Source of the DNA: an uncultured Synechococcaceae cyanobacterium
GTDB taxonomy: Bacteria > Cyanobacteriota > Cyanobacteriia > PCC-6307 > Cyanobiaceae
Direction: 5' to 3'
DNA length: 64,000 nucleotides
Assembly (NCBI GenBank): GCA_902634405.1
Contig: CACPJY010000003.1
Span: 1 to 64,000 of the forward strand
Shown here: positions 47,441 through 55,615 of the stretch, piece by piece
Position numbering within the stretch: position 1 is the stretch's first letter
How the letters are laid out: every line of letters begins with the position of its first letter
Notes under the pieces: generated by a model
The model's database searches: none
Told to the model about the DNA's origin: nothing
What the model saw: the letters and a program-made list of their open reading frames with translations, nothing else
Made by a program: the position numbers and the translations under genes

Positions 47441-47820
47441 AGAAACTATCCGTTTGTTTTTTCTAGCAAGAGTGCGTGTTTCTCAAGGGTACAACTTATG
47501 AGATTTTTAGGTTCTTACATAGAGACAGCAGCCAATGTGCTAAAGCCCAAATATATTCTCCTCATTTAACAAGAATCAGAATGGGACAAGCAAAACAACC
47601 TGCAAAAAGCTCCTTGTCAAAATTCAGGAGAAGAATGTATTGGAATTTGGCAAACTTCAAGCATCATAAAGATATTAGAATTAATTTGCTTCTTGACTAA
47701 AAGCACCTTCAGCAGGGAATATCATTAAATAAATTCTGATTGTGCTTCAGGCCTAATAGAGGGTACGTCTCAAGCTTTAATGCTTTTCGCCCCTCAGCCT
47801 GAGCGCGTCCTTATGAGTTC
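47441..47820. other. kaiB-rplU intergenic region, where kaiA would be expected
   Basis: 380 bases. In marine Synechococcus kaiA occupies this position between rplU and kaiB. I translated parts of the reverse strand and did not recognise a KaiA fragment, but I did not check all frames thoroughly. A 39-codon basic frame starts at ATG 47581 (MGQAKQPAKSS). Both kaiB (reverse) and rplU (forward) promoters must lie here. Confidence 0.5.
47581..47700 (+). CDS. Possible 39-residue basic protein
   Basis: A short frame from ATG at 47581: MGQAKQPAKSSLSKFRRRMY, then a lysine/histidine-rich end. The open frame also extends upstream to 47476. Its basic, compact composition is protein-like, but no ribosome site stands out and no family is known. 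It may be just the chance coding of a promoter region. Confidence 0.25.
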   Translation: MGQAKQPAKSSLSKFRRRMYWNLANFKHHKDIRINLLLD

Positions 47821-48195
47821 ATGCCAAAAAAAATCGAAAGCTCTGACAAAATCACTCCCCCTGTCCCATACGCGATAGTCGAAGCGTCTGGTCAACAATT
47901 TTGGCTCCAGCCAAAACGTTACTATGATCTTGACCGAATCAATGCCAAAATTGATGACGTAATCTCAATTGACAAGGTTCTCCTCGTCAATGACTCCAAG
48001 GCAACCAAACTAGGCAAACCTTATATAAACAATGCAATTGTTGAACTAAAGGTGATGGGACATCGCCGAGGCCCAAAAATTATCATTTACAAAATGCGTC
48101 CCAAAAAGAAAACACGGAGAAAGAATGGACACAGGCAGGAGCTAACTAGAGTCATGGTTCAATCCATCTCCGTTGATGGGAAAGAAATCACCTGA
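47821..48195 (+). CDS. rplU: 50S ribosomal protein L21
   Basis: 124 residues. YAIVEASGQQFWLQPKRYYD is the L21 start, and HRRGPKIIIYKMRPKKKTRR the conserved end. L21 binds 23S rRNA in the large subunit. The N-terminal 15 residues are an extension. It is followed by rpmA with a 47-base gap, the usual rplU-rpmA pair. Confidence 0.96.
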   Translation: MPKKIESSDKITPPVPYAIVEASGQQFWLQPKRYYDLDRINAKIDDVISIDKVLLVNDSKATKLGKPYINNAIVELKVMGHRRGPKIIIYKMRPKKKTRRKNGHRQELTRVMVQSISVDGKEIT

Positions 48196-48242
48196 TTTAT
48201 CTCAACTAACTCAACAACTAACCTCAACCACCTAATCTTCAA

Positions 48243-48506
48243 ATGGCTCATAAAAAAGGCACAGGTTCCACACGTAATGGAAGAGATTCCAACTCGAAAC
48301 GCCTAGGCGTCAAGGCATATGGAGGTGAAAAAGTCACTGCTGGCTCTATTCTCATTCGTCAGCGAGGGACATCTGTCCTTCCAGGAATAAATGTTGGGCG
48401 AGGAAAAGATGACACTCTTTTTGCACTTACTGATGGAGTTGTTAAATTCGAAAGTATTCGTAGAGGTCTTCGTAATAGGAAAAGGATTAACATTTCAACA
48501 CCTTAA
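48243..48506 (+). CDS. rpmA: 50S ribosomal protein L27
   Basis: 87 residues. [20 protein letters not shown] and [19 protein letters not shown] are the L27 signature. It sits at the peptidyl-transferase centre. The N-terminus MAHKKG has no cleaved extension, so it is the direct form. Its 3' end is followed by the convergent methyltransferase gene after 53 bases. Confidence 0.97.
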   Translation: MAHKKGTGSTRNGRDSNSKRLGVKAYGGEKVTAGSILIRQRGTSVLPGINVGRGKDDTLFALTDGVVKFESIRRGLRNRKRINISTP

Positions 48507-48559
48507 TAGTTAAATCATTAATTAAGAACAAGAAAAGTTAATATGAATTCCTTTATCTA

Positions 48560-49327
48560 TTAATAGAAACTTTTAAGGTTATCTTTCTGATGAGATTTAT
48601 AAACGCGTGTTGTAATCAAAAAAGGATGAAATACTTCTAGGAAGTTTGTTTGCAGTGTTTCAAAGAAGCTTTCTACTAGTTGAGGCTCGTCAAAATGAAA
48701 GGGATATTCTCCTTGAAAGCCTTTAAAAAAATACCAATTTAATAAAACTCTAGAATCGCATTTCATTCTCTTTAGAAAATCGAAAAGCTGTTTAGTAGGA
48801 TTTGGCAGATGCTCCAGGACATCAAGGCATATAAAAGTATCAAAAAAAGATTCTTGAATGCTTTCAAGATCCCTAAAAATAGATATTTTATTTTCCAGCC
48901 CAAGTAACTTCGCTCTTCTTTCAACAAAAAAGCGATTATGAGGGTTAAGGTCAACAAACCAAACATGTTCAACCGTTTCCAATCCAGCCGCAAACAATGT
49001 ATGGGTGCCAATACCTCCACCAAAATCGAGAACTAATCCTTTGGCAAACATTTCTTGCAGTCTCAAGGTGTCTGCTATGTAATCAGAACTGGTGAGATGC
49101 CAAGCCGCCAGTTCAAGCAAATGTGAAGTCCCAACCTCACTCTCATAGAAATCAGTTGCTTTCTCTGGCGGGAGGGCTCCAGGGTGTAAAGCAGCAAGAT
49201 CCTTGGAGCCTTGCCGCAAGTGAGAATCAACCTCCTGAATTGACAATTGAAGATTGTCAGCTAAATGTGACTTCAAGTTAAAGCCACTGTTTAGGAATTC
49301 ATCAATATCCAGATTCTTCCTATTCAT
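48560..49327 (-). CDS. SAM-dependent methyltransferase, class I
   Basis: 255 residues from the ATG at 49327. The SAM-binding motif I is VLDFGGGIGTHT near residue 100, followed by WFVDLNPHNRFFVERRAKLL, and a later motif FICLDVLEHLPNPTKQL. The N-terminal 75 residues are an extra helical part. It probably methylates a small molecule or sugar; the target is not known. A TTG at 49345 could extend it by six residues. It lies between rpmA and truB on the reverse strand. Confidence 0.75.
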   Translation of the reverse strand: MNRKNLDIDEFLNSGFNLKSHLADNLQLSIQEVDSHLRQGSKDLAALHPGALPPEKATDFYESEVGTSHLLELAAWHLTSSDYIADTLRLQEMFAKGLVLDFGGGIGTHTLFAAGLETVEHVWFVDLNPHNRFFVERRAKLLGLENKISIFRDLESIQESFFDTFICLDVLEHLPNPTKQLFDFLKRMKCDSRVLLNWYFFKGFQGEYPFHFDEPQLVESFFETLQTNFLEVFHPFLITTRVYKSHQKDNLKSFY

Positions 49328-49426
49328 GACCAATGCATCATCCAAAGGTTTTAAGACTTAAAGTAAATGTTCTTTCACTTTAAGAGACAAAGTAAATGCA
49401 AAGCTTGAAATCAAGTAAAGAAATCT

Positions 49427-50362
49427 TTGATTAATCCCCCTTTTGGTTTCGTTGTAATAGACAAGCCAGCAGGCTTGACCTCTCATGACTGCGTTCAAGT
49501 CCTTAGAAAAGTCTTTAAGATTAAACGCATCGGACATGGTGGAACTCTAGACCCAGGTTTTACTGGGGTTCTGCCAATGGCAATTGGCACTGCAACCAGG
49601 CTCCTACCTTATTTAGCAGGAACAAAAACATATCTTGGGACAATTCAATTAGGGCTCAGGACATCAACAGATGATCTTTTTGGAGAAGTAATCTCAAAAC
49701 AAGCTTGGCCAGATATCAGCATCGACTTATTAGAAGAATATCTTGAGCAGTTCAGAGGAAATATTGAACAATATCCTCCAAAAATATCTAGTATTCATAT
49801 TGATGGTGAAAGAGCCTACAAACGTGCTCGGAGGGGGGAATTAATAACTCTCCCTCTCCGTAAAGTGATAATTTCTAAATTACAACTACTAAAATGGGAT
49901 CACCTCAATGGAGAAGTCAACGTCAAGGTAAGTTGCTCATCTGGTACATATATTCGCTCCTTAGCAAGAGATATTGGAGAAGAAATTGGTTGTGGTGCTT
50001 GTCTATCAAAGCTACGGAGGACAGCAGCTTTAGGGTTTGTAGATAAACAAGCAGTCCCGTTACCCAAAAACAAAAAGGAAGGTGATTTAGAACCACCCTC
50101 ATTACTCCCTGCCCTGAAGGCTTTAGCACATTTACCTAAATACCAATTGTCAATAAACGAGCAAAGGCTCTGGAAAGTAGGCCAACCAATCCCAACCTCT
50201 TTTAAACGGATAGAGCCTCCTAAGCAAAGTTCAATTACAAAAGATCAATCTTGCAATAAAACTATTGTGATGATTGACGAATTAGATCAAGTACAAGGGA
50301 TTGCACTGTGGGATGGAGAATGCGAGCTAAAACCAAAAGTAGTTTTTAATGCACAAAGTTAG
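49427..50362 (+). CDS. truB: tRNA pseudouridine(55) synthase TruB
   Basis: 311 residues. RIGHGGTLDPGFTGVLPMAI holds the catalytic Asp42, and CSSGTYIRSLARDIGEEIG is the family's RNA-binding block. It makes pseudouridine 55 in the T loop of tRNAs. It starts at TTG 49427, giving MINPPFGFVVIDKPAGLTSH, the family N-terminus. The C-terminal part is variable. Confidence 0.95.
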   Translation: MINPPFGFVVIDKPAGLTSHDCVQVLRKVFKIKRIGHGGTLDPGFTGVLPMAIGTATRLLPYLAGTKTYLGTIQLGLRTSTDDLFGEVISKQAWPDISIDLLEEYLEQFRGNIEQYPPKISSIHIDGERAYKRARRGELITLPLRKVIISKLQLLKWDHLNGEVNVKVSCSSGTYIRSLARDIGEEIGCGACLSKLRRTAALGFVDKQAVPLPKNKKEGDLEPPSLLPALKALAHLPKYQLSINEQRLWKVGQPIPTSFKRIEPPKQSSITKDQSCNKTIVMIDELDQVQGIALWDGECELKPKVVFNAQS

Positions 50363-50425
50363 TTTTCTGCAATTTATTAAATCCGACTGTTCCCCTCTAT
50401 ATATGTAATGAGATCAGATCACAGA

Positions 50426-51253
50426 TCATTCCTCTACACCTAAACCTAAAGATAAAGCATCTTGATCTACCCAGAGAAAAACACGTTGATGCTTAAGCAA
50501 CCAACTAGCCGGTAGGGAACGTGAGCAAGAAGACTTCAATAATAAATCAAGAACATCAGCCTTCTCGATGCCAGTAACTATAAGGTGAATCTCATCTGCT
50601 TGGAGTATTTCACTTATTCCAAGTGTTAGTGCCTGCTTTGGTACCGAGTTTGAACTACTCCCAAAAGAAAATGCATTCTGCTGTCTAGTTGCTCCAGACA
50701 AAGTGACAACTCTACAAGAAGATTCCGGACCACATGGTGGGTCATTAAAACCAATGTGACCATTAATACCAAGCCCTAGCAAAACGAAAGAAAAGCCACC
50801 ACATTGACTAAGTCGTTTCGTATAGGAATGAGATTCTTCTTTTAAATTACGTGCTCGCCCATTAGGAATATTGACTTGAGAAGGATTCAAGCCTAAAGGC
50901 TGAACAAGATGCTCTGACATATAAGCTTTAAAACTGCATAAATCTGTTTCTGATAATCCAACGTATTCATCAAGATTGAAGCTTAACCAACTTGACCTCA
51001 ATTTTTCAAACTCGGCTGTAGGCCAATTCTTTAAACGTTTAACAAGTGTCCTATAAATAGGGACCATAGTTCTTCCTGTAGCCAATCCAAATGGTTTTTT
51101 CATGTCGGCTAACAACCAAAGTTGAAGACGGCTCTCAAGCAAGTCGACGAAAATCTCCGCAAGAGATGGAATACTTTCCCTAACTGTGATCAAGTAAGGG
51201 AACGAATCACAGGGCGAAGTACGTGAAAGAACTAAATTCAAAAGTGACTCCAA
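50426..51253 (-). CDS. nagB: Glucosamine-6-phosphate deaminase/isomerase NagB-like
   Basis: 275 residues. FNLDEYVGL with Asp95/Glu96 and LLGLGINGHIGFNDP with His166 are the NagB catalytic blocks. It converts glucosamine-6-phosphate into fructose-6-phosphate and ammonia. No nagA or transport gene is nearby. 6-phosphogluconolactonases share the fold, but the NGHIGFNDP motif favours NagB. It is on the same strand as the SpoIID-like gene, 51 bases away. Confidence 0.85.
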   Translation of the reverse strand: MESLLNLVLSRTSPCDSFPYLITVRESIPSLAEIFVDLLESRLQLWLLADMKKPFGLATGRTMVPIYRTLVKRLKNWPTAEFEKLRSSWLSFNLDEYVGLSETDLCSFKAYMSEHLVQPLGLNPSQVNIPNGRARNLKEESHSYTKRLSQCGGFSFVLLGLGINGHIGFNDPPCGPESSCRVVTLSGATRQQNAFSFGSSSNSVPKQALTLGISEILQADEIHLIVTGIEKADVLDLLLKSSCSRSLPASWLLKHQRVFLWVDQDALSLGLGVEE

Positions 51254-51304
51254 GTAATAATTTCACATGATCAAATGGTTTAGAAAACCGATGATAATTT
51301 TTGC

Positions 51305-52717
51305 TTAGAACTGATAATTGCTCTTATAAGGAACAATATCTACCCCAGAGTAGTAGTGTTTTAAAATATGACGAAAACCCCTTCCTCGATTAGCTAAATT
51401 ATATGCACCCCATTGACTCATGCCTACTCCATGCCCAGCACCTAAGCCTCGAACAAACAAAGTAATAATTTGCCCATTGGGCTCCAATGGAGGCAATGGA
51501 AGGGGAGGCGGTAAAAGAGAGAAAAAATTAGATGGAGGAAGATCCTTGATCCTTGATTTTCCAGTCAAATCATTTCCACTCCAATAATTTTCCAATAGGG
51601 GTAAAGGAGTTAAAGGGCTGTTTGAACTCGATGTAGTCGTCCAAACCTTTTCTATTTTCTTAGGGGCAGTAGAGGTAAGTGTCTGAAAACGAGCCAAAGT
51701 ACTTTTAAGGCCTAATCTCTTGCGCAAATCCCTGCCTTTAATCAGAAGCTCTCCTCCAGGGCCTATAACCTTTGCTAGCTTTATCCTCCCTGTTTTCGTT
51801 ACTTCTTCAATCTTGATGGATCTCACACCTTGAGTTTCTTGAAAAGCATTTTCAAGCTGCTTAGGGCTAAAAGTTCTATTCCATGATCTAACTGGACTAT
51901 CCTTATCAAAATCAACTACTCCTACCAAGTAAGGCAGTTGCTTCTTCCAAACATCTCCGCTGGATTCGGTAAAGCCTCCAGAACTACTATGAAAAACAGC
52001 ATTTATCATTCGCCCCTTATGAGTAAGGACAAGTCCACGGGTGCTGTTTACAGCACTGCCTGTCTTAAAAGTCTCAGACTCAATCCCTAAATACACCTGA
52101 TTAGTTTCAGTAGACCGAATATCAAAAGGCCCAGACTTAGCTAGCTGCTTAAGTGCATAAGTACGTGAAGCTACAGCCTGTGCCTTTAAAGCTTCCATAG
52201 GCCAAGTTTTAGGCATCTCACTGCCGACAACACTTTTTAAATAAGTCTCAACATCTAAAGAATTGATTACATTCAACCTAGAGTGATTTACCTTGACCTT
52301 CAACTCACCTCTATAACGACGACGACCCAACCAAATACCTCTACGATCCTTAGTACTAATTCTCAAAATAGTGTTTTTCTTAAGTGTTAAATAACCTTTA
52401 GGGTCCCTATTCAGCAAAATTTGCATAGACCCACGTTTTGCACGAACACTTACCGAGCTAACTTTGCTTTGCTTCAAGCCTGAAGCGTTTATTAATAAAG
52501 GGATAGAACCATCTGATCTCAACCTGACTTTATTTGCTTCTGAAAGCAATACACGAATGCTTCTTTGCTGTGAAGCTACAACCTGATGAGATAGTGAACT
52601 TATTGCTAATAGAGGTCCACTAATCAAAATCAACCTCTTGCAAGGAGGTAGTGCGACCATGAAAACGCTTAAATATTTACTGAGTTTTCCCATACTCCGC
52701 AAGATTGTCTCCATCAT
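51305..52717 (-). CDS. SpoIID/LytB-domain protein
   Basis: 470 residues from the ATG at 52717; later ATGs at 52693 and 52660 are possible and the last gives the neatest signal peptide. SVVGSEMPKTWPMEALKAQA and VASRTYALKQL are the SpoIID core, and GHGVGMSQWGAYNLANRGRG the end motif. The Bacillus protein is a lytic transglycosylase acting on denuded peptidoglycan; the cyanobacterial family is an exported wall protein of unclear role. A proline-rich linker lies near residue 400. Confidence 0.85.
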   Translation of the reverse strand: MMETILRSMGKLSKYLSVFMVALPPCKRLILISGPLLAISSLSHQVVASQQRSIRVLLSEANKVRLRSDGSIPLLINASGLKQSKVSSVSVRAKRGSMQILLNRDPKGYLTLKKNTILRISTKDRRGIWLGRRRYRGELKVKVNHSRLNVINSLDVETYLKSVVGSEMPKTWPMEALKAQAVASRTYALKQLAKSGPFDIRSTETNQVYLGIESETFKTGSAVNSTRGLVLTHKGRMINAVFHSSSGGFTESSGDVWKKQLPYLVGVVDFDKDSPVRSWNRTFSPKQLENAFQETQGVRSIKIEEVTKTGRIKLAKVIGPGGELLIKGRDLRKRLGLKSTLARFQTLTSTAPKKIEKVWTTTSSSNSPLTPLPLLENYWSGNDLTGKSRIKDLPPSNFFSLLPPPLPLPPLEPNGQIITLFVRGLGAGHGVGMSQWGAYNLANRGRGFRHILKHYYSGVDIVPYKSNYQF

Positions 52718-52746
52718 GGCAGCATAAGTAAAAAGAGCCAAAGGTC

Positions 52747-53697
52747 TTGGAGGTTACTTTTCTGGGTACAAGTTCAGGTGTCCCTACTAAAGGACGCAAT
52801 GTTTCTGCGGTAGCGCTAAGAATCCCTCAGCGTTCAGAACTTTGGTTGCTTGATTGTGGAGAAGGGACCCAACACCAATTCTTGCGCAGTGATTTAAGAC
52901 AATCCCAATTAAGCAAAATTTTTGTCACTCATATGCATGGAGATCATATTTTTGGGCTACCTGGGCTGCTAGCTAGTCTTGGGCTCGCAGGCAAAAGTAA
53001 CGGCATAGAAATCTATGGTCCCGATCCACTTAAAGCTTATTTAAATGGTGTACTTCAAAGTACCTCAAGCCGTGTTGGATTCCCTCTGAAAATTCATCGA
53101 GTAAGAGATTTTGCTGAAAGGAACCAAATCCTGCTAGAAGACGAAGACTTAGTAGTTCGTTGCACTGAGTTGACACACAGAGTCCCAGCCTACGCTTATC
53201 GAATTGATCAAAAACCTCGCCAAGGGCGCTTCAACTTAGATTTAGCAAAATCACTAAAAATTCCTCCTGGGCCTATTTATTCAAAACTTCAACAAGGTCA
53301 CAAAGTGGAACTAGAGAATGGACAAATAATTAATGGGAAAGACTTCTGCGGGCCTGATCGACCTGGTGCCAGTTTTGTTTATTGCACAGATACACTTTTC
53401 TCAGAATCTGCTATTGAACTTGCAAAAGGAGCAGACCTCCTTATACACGAATCCACTTATTCACATGCAGATGCAGATATGGCATATCAAAGGCAGCATT
53501 CAACAAGCACAATGGCAGCTCAAACAGCTGCCGAAGCCGGCGTTAAACAATTAGTACTTACTCATCTCAGTCCTAGGTATATGCCAGGTAACGCAATTAC
53601 ACCTAATGATCTTCTAAGTGAAGCAAAATCTATTTTTCCAAATACAATTTTAGCCAAAGACTTCCTTCGGTTAACTATCAAACCAAGTAAGAACTAA
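52747..53697 (+). CDS. rnz: Ribonuclease Z
   Basis: 316 residues. HMHGDH (H62-M63-H64-G65-D66-H67, in [14 protein letters not shown]) is the metal site, and the exosite region about 150-200 ([20 protein letters not shown]) marks tRNase Z. It trims the 3' trailer of tRNA precursors. Start is TTG at 52747, giving [18 protein letters not shown], the family's first residues. It is divergent from the SpoIID-like gene. Confidence 0.96.
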   Translation: MEVTFLGTSSGVPTKGRNVSAVALRIPQRSELWLLDCGEGTQHQFLRSDLRQSQLSKIFVTHMHGDHIFGLPGLLASLGLAGKSNGIEIYGPDPLKAYLNGVLQSTSSRVGFPLKIHRVRDFAERNQILLEDEDLVVRCTELTHRVPAYAYRIDQKPRQGRFNLDLAKSLKIPPGPIYSKLQQGHKVELENGQIINGKDFCGPDRPGASFVYCTDTLFSESAIELAKGADLLIHESTYSHADADMAYQRQHSTSTMAAQTAAEAGVKQLVLTHLSPRYMPGNAITPNDLLSEAKSIFPNTILAKDFLRLTIKPSKN

Positions 53698-53725
53698 CAA
53701 TCCTAGTAATTAATTCAAGAACTTT

Positions 53726-54064
53726 TCATGGGAGTTGATTTGAAAGTTCTCGAGACCTTGGGTGCCGGCTATACCACCACTCTTGCAATCCTGAAGTAAA
53801 TCGATTTGAGAACAGAGTCAGAACAGTCTTCGTTGGCTTAGAGCCAGGCTGCAACAACTCCACTGCATAAGAAGGACACCGGCGCGAGGCCAGATCAGGT
53901 ACAAATCGATTCCCTACACGCCTCCAACTAGGCTCTTTACTTTTCCAAGCTATTCGAGAGCAAGGCCAAGGCAATTCCTCTCTGTCAAAAAGCCTGCAAC
54001 AGGGCCCTATTACACGAAAACTATATTGGCCTCCGCTACTTGCATGAATACTGCCGAACTCCAT
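53726..54064 (-). CDS. Small Cys/Trp-rich protein, unknown
   Basis: 112 residues from the ATG at 54064 (MEFGSIHASSGGQYSF); the frame extends to 54106. FRVIGPCCRLFDREELPWPC and a later RRCPSYAVELLQPGSK are striking, with four cysteines. It lies between rnz and petF, the latter terminated by its own hairpin. I do not recognise the family; the composition and lack of shadow explanation suggest a real protein. Confidence 0.55.
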   Translation of the reverse strand: MEFGSIHASSGGQYSFRVIGPCCRLFDREELPWPCSRIAWKSKEPSWRRVGNRFVPDLASRRCPSYAVELLQPGSKPTKTVLTLFSNRFTSGLQEWWYSRHPRSRELSNQLP

Positions 54065-54128
54065 AAGGGAGTCCACATCTGATTTGCCACAACCGACCGA
54101 ACTCACAAAAAGATAGGGCTAAGCCCAT

Positions 54129-54152
54129 AAAAAAACCACCCATTGAGGGTGG
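54129..54152 (-). terminator. Intrinsic terminator of petF
   Basis: On the reverse strand, CCACCC/GGGTGG (54136-54141 and 54147-54152) form a 6-bp stem with a 5-base loop, followed by seven T (54129-54135). It lies 57 bases after the petF stop and cleanly ends the ferredoxin transcript before the Cys-rich gene. Confidence 0.8.
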
Positions 54153-54209
54153 CGGATCAAAAGCAAAATGGCAAGAGTATTTACAAAGAAGAGACAACTG
54201 TCTCAACAA

Positions 54210-54509
54210 TCAGTAAAGCTCTTCTTCAGCGTGAGTGGTGATAGTACAGTCCGATGTTGGATATGCAACACAAGTGAGGACAAAACCAGCCTCTAACTGA
54301 TCATCATCTAGGAAACTCTGATCAGACTGATCAACAGACCCTGAAGTGATTTTCCCTGCACATGTAGAACAGGCACCTGCACGACAGGAATAAGGAAGAT
54401 CAATGCCCTGTTCTTCAGCAGCATCAAGGATGTACTGATCGTCAGGGACATCAATAGTTTTGTTCAACCCCTCGCCTTGGTTTTGGAGGGTGACTTTGTA
54501 GGAAGCCAT
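54210..54509 (-). CDS. petF: Plant-type [2Fe-2S] ferredoxin
   Basis: 99 residues, [20 protein letters not shown] at the start. Iron ligands Cys42, Cys47, Cys50 and Cys80 have the C-x4-C-x2-C-x29-C spacing. It carries electrons from photosystem I to FNR and other enzymes. The ATG at 54509 is the family start; the frame runs back to 54548. It has its own terminator, so a single-gene unit. Confidence 0.96.
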   Translation of the reverse strand: MASYKVTLQNQGEGLNKTIDVPDDQYILDAAEEQGIDLPYSCRAGACSTCAGKITSGSVDQSDQSFLDDDQLEAGFVLTCVAYPTSDCTITTHAEEELY

Positions 54510-54676
54510 TGGATAGATGGAAACGCACGTATAAGCCAGAGGTAACAAAAATCACCCCAGGATCGATCCTTCTTACATCGGCAAAGGGCAAATAAAACAA
54601 AATCTATCCATCTCGACACCCAAGGCCAATCAATAAGAGGCTTTCTATAAGCTCAGCTTATGGTTTTATCACCTCT

Positions 54677-55588
54677 TTATGGCCTTCTAGAAATCTCTAG
54701 CAAGCCCCAAGAATCCTTTTCAGCAATTGACATTACACGCCATCCCAATGAGTGCAAAATCGCCTTTAAACGAGGAATTTGCGTGATTAACACCCCGCTT
54801 AACAAAGCTGTACCTTTAAGCCCAATAATTTGCTCGAATGATGGCGCAAGATCTTCAAGAACAGGAGCAAGGGTGTTGCAAAGCAATAAATCAACAAAAT
54901 GACCTTGCAAGTTCAATAGAAGTTCATCTGAAGATCCTTGAACAACCCTTAAAGGTTTTGAGTCTCCAAAGTTCAAAGAAGTATTTTCAGAAGTTGCTCG
55001 GACAGCTAAAGAATCAATATCAACTGCAAAGACTTCCTTTGCTCCTAATTTAAGAGCTGCCAGACTTAATATCCCACTTCCACAGCCAAGGTCGGCAACA
55101 GACAAGCCAACTAAAGGTTTTCCCTCTAACGCTTCTAAGCAGAGCCTTGTAGTCGGGTGAGCTCCAGTCCCGAAAGCATGACCTGGATCAAGTCGAACAG
55201 TTAACCGTTCGAAATGCTCTGATGGCACTTCTAACCAAGCTGGCAAAATCAGCAAATTGTCACCTACAGGATCGGGTCTCCAGGCCTTTCTCCAGCTAAC
55301 GCTCCAATCTTCATTCGCAATCTCATCCCAAACAGGTATTGAAAAATCAACCCCACAATTCGTTGCTACGGAAGTCAAAGAATCAACTAATTCATCACGA
55401 CTCTTCTGTGTCGAATCATTGGCTGGGATCCATACAAAAAGAAGAAGGTTTGCAGATGAGTCAGCATACGCTTGAAATGCAAATCTATGGATATCTAAGA
55501 CACTCAATTTCCATATAATCAATTCTTCAAGCTCTGGAGAAAAAGACCAACTTAAACGCATCCATATAGCATCTAGTGAGCTTTTCAT
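54677..55588 (-). CDS. prmA: Ribosomal protein L11 methyltransferase
   Basis: 303 residues. The SAM site is VADLGCGSGILSLAALKLGA, after LDPGHAFGTGAHPTTRLCLE, the PrmA signature. LLCNTLAPVLEDLAP corresponds to the catalytic NxxA region. It trimethylates L11 in many bacteria. Start MKSSLDAIWMRLSW at 55588, 27 bases after serA, same strand. Confidence 0.93.
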   Translation of the reverse strand: MKSSLDAIWMRLSWSFSPELEELIIWKLSVLDIHRFAFQAYADSSANLLLFVWIPANDSTQKSRDELVDSLTSVATNCGVDFSIPVWDEIANEDWSVSWRKAWRPDPVGDNLLILPAWLEVPSEHFERLTVRLDPGHAFGTGAHPTTRLCLEALEGKPLVGLSVADLGCGSGILSLAALKLGAKEVFAVDIDSLAVRATSENTSLNFGDSKPLRVVQGSSDELLLNLQGHFVDLLLCNTLAPVLEDLAPSFEQIIGLKGTALLSGVLITQIPRLKAILHSLGWRVMSIAEKDSWGLLEISRRP

Positions 55589-55615
55589 TGCTTATAGGGT
55601 TTTTGATAGATCTAC

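Noticed and set aside
47441-47820. A kaiA remnant between kaiB and rplU
   Set aside because: I looked for a KaiA C-terminal pattern on the reverse strand and found only short frames with stops. I cannot exclude a weak trace without a search.
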